DNA from: Gammaproteobacteria bacterium
Lineage (GTDB): Bacteria; Pseudomonadota; Gammaproteobacteria; SZUA-229
Length of the DNA stretch: 29,521 bases
Assembly: GCA_029880105.1 (NCBI GenBank)
Contig: JAOUPA010000006.1
Span: forward strand, 1-29,521
Reading direction: 5' to 3'
Position 1 is the stretch's first letter; each line of letters starts with the position of its first letter. The position numbers were made by a program, and so were the translations under genes. The notes under the pieces were generated by a model. The model saw only the letters and a program-made list of their open reading frames with translations. It was not told the origin of the DNA and searched no databases. This document shows, piece by piece, positions 24,460 to 29,521 of the stretch.

Positions 24460-24597
24460 ATGGGACTGTCGTTATGGAAAAGAATAAAAGCAGGTGTGAA
24501 TAAATTTGGCTACCACCTGGGCTGGTTGTTTGCACTGGATGACAACGCTGTTGATCACCTGGTCAAGGTTCAGGTTGTATATGAATTTAAGAATTAA
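24460..24597 (+). CDS. Possible small protein, 45 residues
   Basis: A short frame with ATG at 24460 encodes a peptide starting MGLSLWKRIKAGVNKF and ending VKVQVVYEFKN. No good ribosome site is seen, and it overlaps the stop codon of the convergent downstream gene (TTA/TAA sharing 24595-24596). Its start reads like an amphipathic helix. It could be a real small protein, the remnant of a longer gene, or chance. I do not recognise it. Confidence 0.3.
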   Translation: MGLSLWKRIKAGVNKFGYHLGWLFALDDNAVDHLVKVQVVYEFKN

Positions 24598-24980
24598 GAG
24601 GAAGTGGTTCTGCCAAGCCAGGCATTGGCCTCATCCCTGTCTTGGAATATTTGCACTTCCCAGGATGAATCAGAAAAAAATGCGGCGAAATTGTTGACCA
24701 GGTCGGACAGTCCATCCTTGTCTGTTCTGGTCACAATCGCTGTTTTGATATGGGGGTTTGATGAGGCGGCCGCCTTATGTTGACATGCAATCTTGGCGAT
24801 TTCCTCATTAGTCATATGAATGGATTCAATATCAGAAAAATCAACCAGCTTATAGCTCAATCTGTCAAACCGGGAATCGCCATAAATTGTTGTACTGGTT
24901 GACATAATTTCCTTTCCTGTGACATCTCCGTTGTAAGACCAGTAAACGCCCTTTGGTTCCCATATCAATTTGTGTGGCAT
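24594..24980 (-). CDS. STAS/SpoIIAA-like small cytosolic protein
   Basis: A 128-residue protein without signal peptide or membrane segment. Strands and helices alternate (VYWSYNGDVTGKEIM, RLSYKLVDFSDIESIHM, IKTAIVTRTDKDGLSD, SSWEVQIFQDRDEANAWL), a layout like SpoIIAA/STAS-type domains found as stand-alone proteins in gammaproteobacteria. The terminal RDEANAWLG is a common signature of such proteins. No catalytic residues are evident and the function is unknown. It is transcribed away from tamA, and the roughly 240-base gap between them must hold promoters for both. The family call rests on pattern memory, not a search. Confidence 0.6.
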   Translation of the reverse strand: MPHKLIWEPKGVYWSYNGDVTGKEIMSTSTTIYGDSRFDRLSYKLVDFSDIESIHMTNEEIAKIACQHKAAASSNPHIKTAIVTRTDKDGLSDLVNNFAAFFSDSSWEVQIFQDRDEANAWLGRTTSS

Positions 24981-25244
24981 TCTTTATCTCTTATTATTGG
25001 CTTTAAAGTATCAGGCATTAACATCACTTTTTTGGCATTTATACTGTATCTAAGTCATGGGTAAGATCTATTTGTTGAGTTTTAATCAGAATGGCGCTAC
25101 TCCGCCAGGTTGTTTATTTACACTGCAAGATAGCCCTACAGTCACAGAAAATAGCTCTCATTTTGTGCCTATACAATTTATACTAACAACATCAGGAGTT
25201 ATCAAATTACTCTGTAAAATGCAAACAAAAAGAGAGCGGCTGTT

Positions 25245-27002
25245 ATCAATTTAACTGGCTATAACCTGCGAACATTAGTATGGCTGTTAGCGCCGCTGGT
25301 CTTTTTTTATTCCAATCAGCTTCATGCACAGGTTAATGTCAGTATTCAGATTAACGGTGTCAGTGCTGAGCTGGAAACCAATATCCGCCTGTTTCTCAGT
25401 CTTGAACAACAAAAGGATCATCCTCTCCTGAGCGAAGGCCGTCTGCGACGTCTACACAAAAGCGCTCCAAGGGAAATTAGCAGCGCCATGCAGCCTTTTG
25501 GTTATTATCGACCAGTGATAATGGCTGAGTTAAACCAGATGTCAGATAATCAGTGGCAGGCCATTTATGATATCGAACCTGGCCCGCCATTACTTATAGC
25601 TAAATTTGATTTTATTACGAGCGAGTCGATAAAAAACGATGCTGAGTTTCAGGCGCTGATTCAGGATTTCCCCCTGCAACAGGGTGATATTTTTAGTCAT
25701 GTTAAGTATGAAAATATTAAAATCAGCCTGGTCAAATTAGCGGCAGAACGCGGCTATTTTGATGCCCGTTTTGTTGAGCATCGCGTTGAGATTGATCTTG
25801 ATGCTTATGAAGCACGCATTAGCCTGCACTATGATGCAGGTATTCATTATCTTTTTGGAGATGTGCGCCTTGAACAGGATGTGATTGATCCAGGGCTTTT
25901 ATCGCGTTACGTGCCTTTTGAGCGTGGCGATCCGTACAATCTCAATTTGTTGATCGATCTGCAACAGGCACTGAATAATAGTGATTACTTTAGCAGCGTT
26001 GAAGTCTCGCCTGATCTTGCGCAGGCAGGCACTGATGGTATACCCATTAACGTCAAGCTGGAGCCACGCAAACGAAATCGCTATACCTTTGGATTTGGTT
26101 ATGGCACCGACACTGGTGCACGCACTAAATTTGGCTGGGAAATTCCGCGCCTGAATCGTGAGGGTCACCGGCTTAACACCGAGGCAAAAATCTCAGAAAT
26201 TGGTTACAGTCTGGGTGTTCAGTATCGTGTGCCGGTATTCAATCCACGTACCGACCAGCTGGTTTACAGTGCCGGCGTGATCAATGAGGAAACGGATACC
26301 AGTAACAGCACAGTACAGACTGTTGGTGTTGCGCTCAACCGTAGTTTTGATAAGTGGCGCCAGTCGATAGCACTGAATTACCAGCAGGAAAAATTTATCG
26401 TTGCCGATGATGAAGGCGACTCGACCCTGCTTATTCCCAGCATCAACTGGAGCCGTACCTGGGGTAGTAACTTTATTTATACCATCGACGGCCTGCGTTT
26501 CGATATCGGCCTGCGTGGTGCTAGCGATAAACTAATTTCTGATACCAACTTTTTCCAGGCGCAGGGAGGTATCAAGGCGATCAGTACAATAGGTAGTCAT
26601 GATCGTTTAATTGGTCGTGGTCAACTGGGCAGCACCTGGACCGATACCTTTCATGACCTGCCCTCCTCGGTACGTTTCTTTGCTGGTGGCTCACAAAGTG
26701 TGCGAGGTTATTCCTATCAGTCGCTGGGTCCGGTTGACGCCAGTGGTCAGGTGGTGGGTGGCCGATACCTGATGGTTGGCAGTATCGAGTACGAACACAG
26801 CTTCGAGAACAAATGGGGTGTTGCTGTTTTCTATGACGGGGGTAATGCCATTGATGACATGCATGACGACCTGGAACGTGGTGCCGGTTTTGGTCTGCGC
26901 TGGCAGACACCAATAGGACCGGTGCGTATTGATCTGGCCAGTGCCATCAGTCGTGAGGGCCAGCCTTGGCGTCTGCACATCACCATAGGGCCAGACCTGT
27001 GA
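25245..27002 (+). CDS. tamA: Outer-membrane translocation and assembly protein TamA (start uncertain)
   Basis: An Omp85-family protein that works with TamB in outer-membrane assembly or lipid transport. The frame is open from 25218 and encodes a signal peptide (LVWLLAPLVFFYSNQLHA before QVNV), POTRA-type domains, and a C-terminal barrel with FGFGYGTDTGARTKFGWEIP and the Omp85 hallmark FFAGGSQSVRGYSYQSLGP. The length of about 580 residues fits TamA. The oddity is that no ATG, GTG or TTG occurs in frame before 25488, which lies well inside the first POTRA domain. Options are ATC at 25245 (AGAGAG 8 bases upstream), CTG at 25266, or a one-base frameshift joining ATG at 25219 (MQTKRERLLSI in the other frame) to the mature frame near 25250. 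The listed start is provisional. The stop overlaps the tamB GTG. Confidence 0.88.
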   Translation: MNLTGYNLRTLVWLLAPLVFFYSNQLHAQVNVSIQINGVSAELETNIRLFLSLEQQKDHPLLSEGRLRRLHKSAPREISSAMQPFGYYRPVIMAELNQMSDNQWQAIYDIEPGPPLLIAKFDFITSESIKNDAEFQALIQDFPLQQGDIFSHVKYENIKISLVKLAAERGYFDARFVEHRVEIDLDAYEARISLHYDAGIHYLFGDVRLEQDVIDPGLLSRYVPFERGDPYNLNLLIDLQQALNNSDYFSSVEVSPDLAQAGTDGIPINVKLEPRKRNRYTFGFGYGTDTGARTKFGWEIPRLNREGHRLNTEAKISEIGYSLGVQYRVPVFNPRTDQLVYSAGVINEETDTSNSTVQTVGVALNRSFDKWRQSIALNYQQEKFIVADDEGDSTLLIPSINWSRTWGSNFIYTIDGLRFDIGLRGASDKLISDTNFFQAQGGIKAISTIGSHDRLIGRGQLGSTWTDTFHDLPSSVRFFAGGSQSVRGYSYQSLGPVDASGQVVGGRYLMVGSIEYEHSFENKWGVAVFYDGGNAIDDMHDDLERGAGFGLRWQTPIGPVRIDLASAISREGQPWRLHITIGPDL

Positions 27003-29521
27003 AGCGGCACTGGTTAAAAAAGATATCGATTGCAATCGCCCTGCTGCTATTGCCTGTCGTCTCTGGTCTGTTATGGTTAGTTGGTACTGAGAGTGGCCTA
27101 CACTGGATCTATCAACAGGCCAATGCCTATCTGCCGACTTCACTGACGATAGAAAAAATAGAAGGACGCCTGGCCGGTCCTCTCACCCTGAGCGGGATAC
27201 GCTATCAGCAGGATGGCGTTGAACTTGAATCTGAACAGGTCATTATTGACTGGCAACCGACGGCATTGTTTACTGCCTATATCGATATTAGCCAGCTTCA
27301 CCTGCAGTCGTTAAAAATAATACTGCCAACGTCTGAGAAAGCCAATCAGGCGATAACCCTGCCCGATATTCACCTGCCCTGGCGACTGGCAATCAACAAT
27401 GCTGTTATTGAAAACATCAGCATTACCCGGGCTGGTGAGATGACTAACATCAGGCAGATAAAACTCGATGCATCGGTGCTGTTTAGCCGGATTGATATCA
27501 AGTCATTTGGTCTTGTTATGGATAATTTTGAGCTGAATGTCAGTGGTAATCTCAACCCTGTTAAACAGTACAAACATGAACTGAATATTGACTGGCAATC
27601 ACGGCTGCCAGGTTCGGCTATGCTCAGCGGTAAAGGCCTGCTACAAGGTGATATCACTGATCTCAAACTGCAACAACAGATCACTGGTGCAATTCAGGTG
27701 TCAATGAATGTCGAGGTACGTGATGTAACCGGCAAGCTAAATTGGCGCGCCGATGCTGAGATCAGCGACTTTGACAGCGCACGAGTTGATACCACCTGGC
27801 CTGAGATTAAAGGTCAATGTCAGTTGCAGGCCGAAGGTGATCTCAGCAAGGCAGAGTTAAATGGTAGTGCTGAAGGTTACTATGCAATGTCACCATTTGA
27901 TGCGAGCTTCAAGCTTCAGCGGCAGGCCGATAATAGCGTGTACATAGAACAATTGATATTTCATTCGGCACCCAGTGAAACACGTCTCGATGTGACTGGT
28001 AACTGGACGCCAGGCGACGACGGCGGTCATGCCGTGCTTGATCTCCACTGGCAGAATCTACGCTGGCCGCTCGATAGCGGCACCTGGTTTGATACCGCCA
28101 GTGGCTCGGGTCGAATTGAAGGCAATCTCCAGCATTATCACTTTGACCTGACCACTGACCGGCCCTGGCCACAGGCTCCTGCCTCAACCTGGTACGCCAA
28201 TGCCGATGGTAATCTTAAAGGTCTTGATAACTTCAATTTGCGTATCACTGCTCTAGACGGTGAGGCTACGAGCCACGGTCGGCTGAATTGGTTACCTGCA
28301 TTGACATGGCAAGCAGAAACTCAATTTTCTAATATCAATCCTGGTGTACTGTGGCCACAGTGGCCAGCTAATCTCCAGGCGATGGTGAACAGTACAGGCT
28401 CTAATGAAACAGGCGGGTTAATCATTGAGCTTGATATACCTTCACTCACGGGTGAACTGCGTGGCAATACGGTCAGCCTGCAAAGCCACCTGCGCTGGCA
28501 GAATGAGAATATCGATATCAGCCATTTTGAACTGCAGTCTGGAAACTCACAAATTAGTGCACATGGTCATATTGGTTCAGAACTTGCGCTGAACTGGAAA
28601 ATCAACACGGACAATCTGGCCGAACTCTATCCCTATGCCAAAGGCAAACTCAGTGCTGAAGGTGCATTTAATGGAACAATGGCGATGCCGTCGATTGAGG
28701 CCAGTTTCAATGGTGAGGCGATGGCCATGCCTGGCTACAGTATCGGCAAAATTAATGGCGAGATTGATATTGATCTGCGCAACTGGAATAAACTGGATGT
28801 TGTACTCGACGCAGGAAATCTCAAATTTGATAACTACACGATGCACTCACTGCAGATCAGTGCAGACACAGAAAATTTACACGCCCAGGCTGTGACCGAT
28901 AACAACACCGTGATAGTAGAACTTGCTGGTAACAGCAGGCCATCAGGCTGGCAGGGACAGATTTTAAAAGCAGATATTCTAAGCAGCAGGTTTAATGACT
29001 GGTTATTACTAAGGCCAACAGATTTTTCGATTGATAAAAACTCGATTTCACTCGATACACCTTGCTGGCAAAGTGGCGATGGTCAGTTGTGCTTGAGCCT
29101 GAAACGCATACAGGAACAGTGGCGCACGCAATTAACCATGGACCAGGTATCCCTGATGGTATTTAGCTACTGGCTGCCGCCTGAGTTGATATTTGAAGGT
29201 CATATCAATGCCACGGCAGAACTGGAGATATTTGATAATCAGCAGTTCAAAGGATCGGCGCAGATTGAACTGCCACCAGGTGCAGTCAGCTATCCCTTAG
29301 TGGAAGGTGAACGTGAGCACTGGCAATACAACGGTGGTCAGACAGATATCAAATTAAATATACAGGGCCTGCAGGCCAGCACCGAGTTTTCTATGAGCAA
29401 TGGTGATGGCTTTAATGCAACACTGAAGTTACCTGATTTCAATCTGCTGGCATACGATAGTCACACACAATCGGTTGAGGCCAGTGCAAAACTGTCGGTG
29501 CACAACCTGGGATTTATTGAA
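26999..29521 (+). CDS. tamB: Translocation and assembly module protein TamB, N-terminal part
   Basis: This frame starts with GTG at 26999, overlapping the tamA stop (GTGA), and stays open to the window edge: 841 residues with the C-terminus missing. TamB is a very long AsmA-like periplasmic protein anchored in the inner membrane that bridges to TamA. The N-terminus has basic residues and one hydrophobic anchor (about 9-30, ALLLLPVVSGLLWLVG), then the family-typical LTIEKIEGRLAGPLTLSGIRY. Long beta-rich repeats follow (for example ALNWKINTDNLAELYPYAKG), and a Cys pair near 690 in TPCWQSGDGQLCLS is also seen in TamB proteins. The gene pair tamA-tamB is conserved in proteobacteria, supporting both calls. 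Confidence 0.93.
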   Translation, partial: MKRHWLKKISIAIALLLLPVVSGLLWLVGTESGLHWIYQQANAYLPTSLTIEKIEGRLAGPLTLSGIRYQQDGVELESEQVIIDWQPTALFTAYIDISQLHLQSLKIILPTSEKANQAITLPDIHLPWRLAINNAVIENISITRAGEMTNIRQIKLDASVLFSRIDIKSFGLVMDNFELNVSGNLNPVKQYKHELNIDWQSRLPGSAMLSGKGLLQGDITDLKLQQQITGAIQVSMNVEVRDVTGKLNWRADAEISDFDSARVDTTWPEIKGQCQLQAEGDLSKAELNGSAEGYYAMSPFDASFKLQRQADNSVYIEQLIFHSAPSETRLDVTGNWTPGDDGGHAVLDLHWQNLRWPLDSGTWFDTASGSGRIEGNLQHYHFDLTTDRPWPQAPASTWYANADGNLKGLDNFNLRITALDGEATSHGRLNWLPALTWQAETQFSNINPGVLWPQWPANLQAMVNSTGSNETGGLIIELDIPSLTGELRGNTVSLQSHLRWQNENIDISHFELQSGNSQISAHGHIGSELALNWKINTDNLAELYPYAKGKLSAEGAFNGTMAMPSIEASFNGEAMAMPGYSIGKINGEIDIDLRNWNKLDVVLDAGNLKFDNYTMHSLQISADTENLHAQAVTDNNTVIVELAGNSRPSGWQGQILKADILSSRFNDWLLLRPTDFSIDKNSISLDTPCWQSGDGQLCLSLKRIQEQWRTQLTMDQVSLMVFSYWLPPELIFEGHINATAELEIFDNQQFKGSAQIELPPGAVSYPLVEGEREHWQYNGGQTDIKLNIQGLQASTEFSMSNGDGFNATLKLPDFNLLAYDSHTQSVEASAKLSVHNLGFIE

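Noticed and set aside
25057..25254. A 65-codon frame ahead of tamA
   Set aside because: Low-complexity product, no family and no ribosome site; only its last codons matter, as a possible lead for tamA.
28635..28895. Open frames on both strands within 27000-29000
   Set aside because: They are shadows of the long tamB frame, which is open to the window edge and has clear TamB features.
1..29521. CRISPR arrays, tRNA or rRNA genes, and insertion sequences
   Set aside because: None was seen: no regularly spaced repeats, no cloverleaf-like segment, and no transposase-like frame on either strand.

Overview
The window looks like chromosome of an aquatic or sediment gammaproteobacterium. This rests on TamA/TamB outer-membrane assembly proteins, a Gram-negative dedicated sortase system, a PEP-CTERM-like surface protein ending in a VPxxAAxWLFxSG motif, and a cytosolic group 3b-type [NiFe]-hydrogenase. 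Species assignment is not possible from the sequence alone. By eye, about 9.8-14.1 kb is clearly more AT-rich than the flanks.

Region 1 (2-9795, all +) is a hydrogenase locus: the 3' part of hypD, then hypF, hypE, a PLP-dependent aminotransferase, and the four structural genes in the order beta-gamma-delta-alpha (hydB, hydG, hydD, hydA) known from group 3b (sulf)hydrogenases. HypD, HypF and HypE build and insert the Fe(CN)2CO part of the active site. HydA/HydD form the hydrogenase module and HydB/HydG the electron-transfer/NAD(P)H module. The main novelty is that the HydA reading frame runs past its C-terminal DPCxxCxxH motif into a complete maturation-endopeptidase domain, so the enzyme carries its own processing protease.

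Region 2 (about 9.8-14.2 kb, all -) is AT-rich and partly decayed. It holds a secreted cyclophilin-type isomerase fused to surface-protein domains and a PEP-CTERM-like beta-helix protein. Three gene fossils that simple ORF calling misses are also there: a response-regulator receiver domain with two in-frame stops, the C-terminal end of a dihydroorotate-dehydrogenase-like protein broken into three frames, and the first ~30 codons of a nifJ-like pyruvate:ferredoxin oxidoreductase with an intact ribosome-binding site. The simplest reading is a collapsed nifJ/DHOD-like locus with a surface-protein gene now sitting between its two ends.

Region 3 (14.2-17.7 kb) has a small host-attachment-family protein divergent from a P-type cation-transporting ATPase.

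Region 4 (17.7-24.4 kb) is a complete proteobacterial dedicated sortase system. A minus-strand operon (OmpA-like PdsO, a 90-residue unknown, a VIT/vWA sortase target with an LPQTA signal, and the sortase) is divergent from a plus-strand two-component pair (PdsR/PdsS).

Region 5 (24.4-29.5 kb) has a small STAS/SpoIIAA-like protein followed by tamA (with no standard start codon) and tamB (running off the window end).
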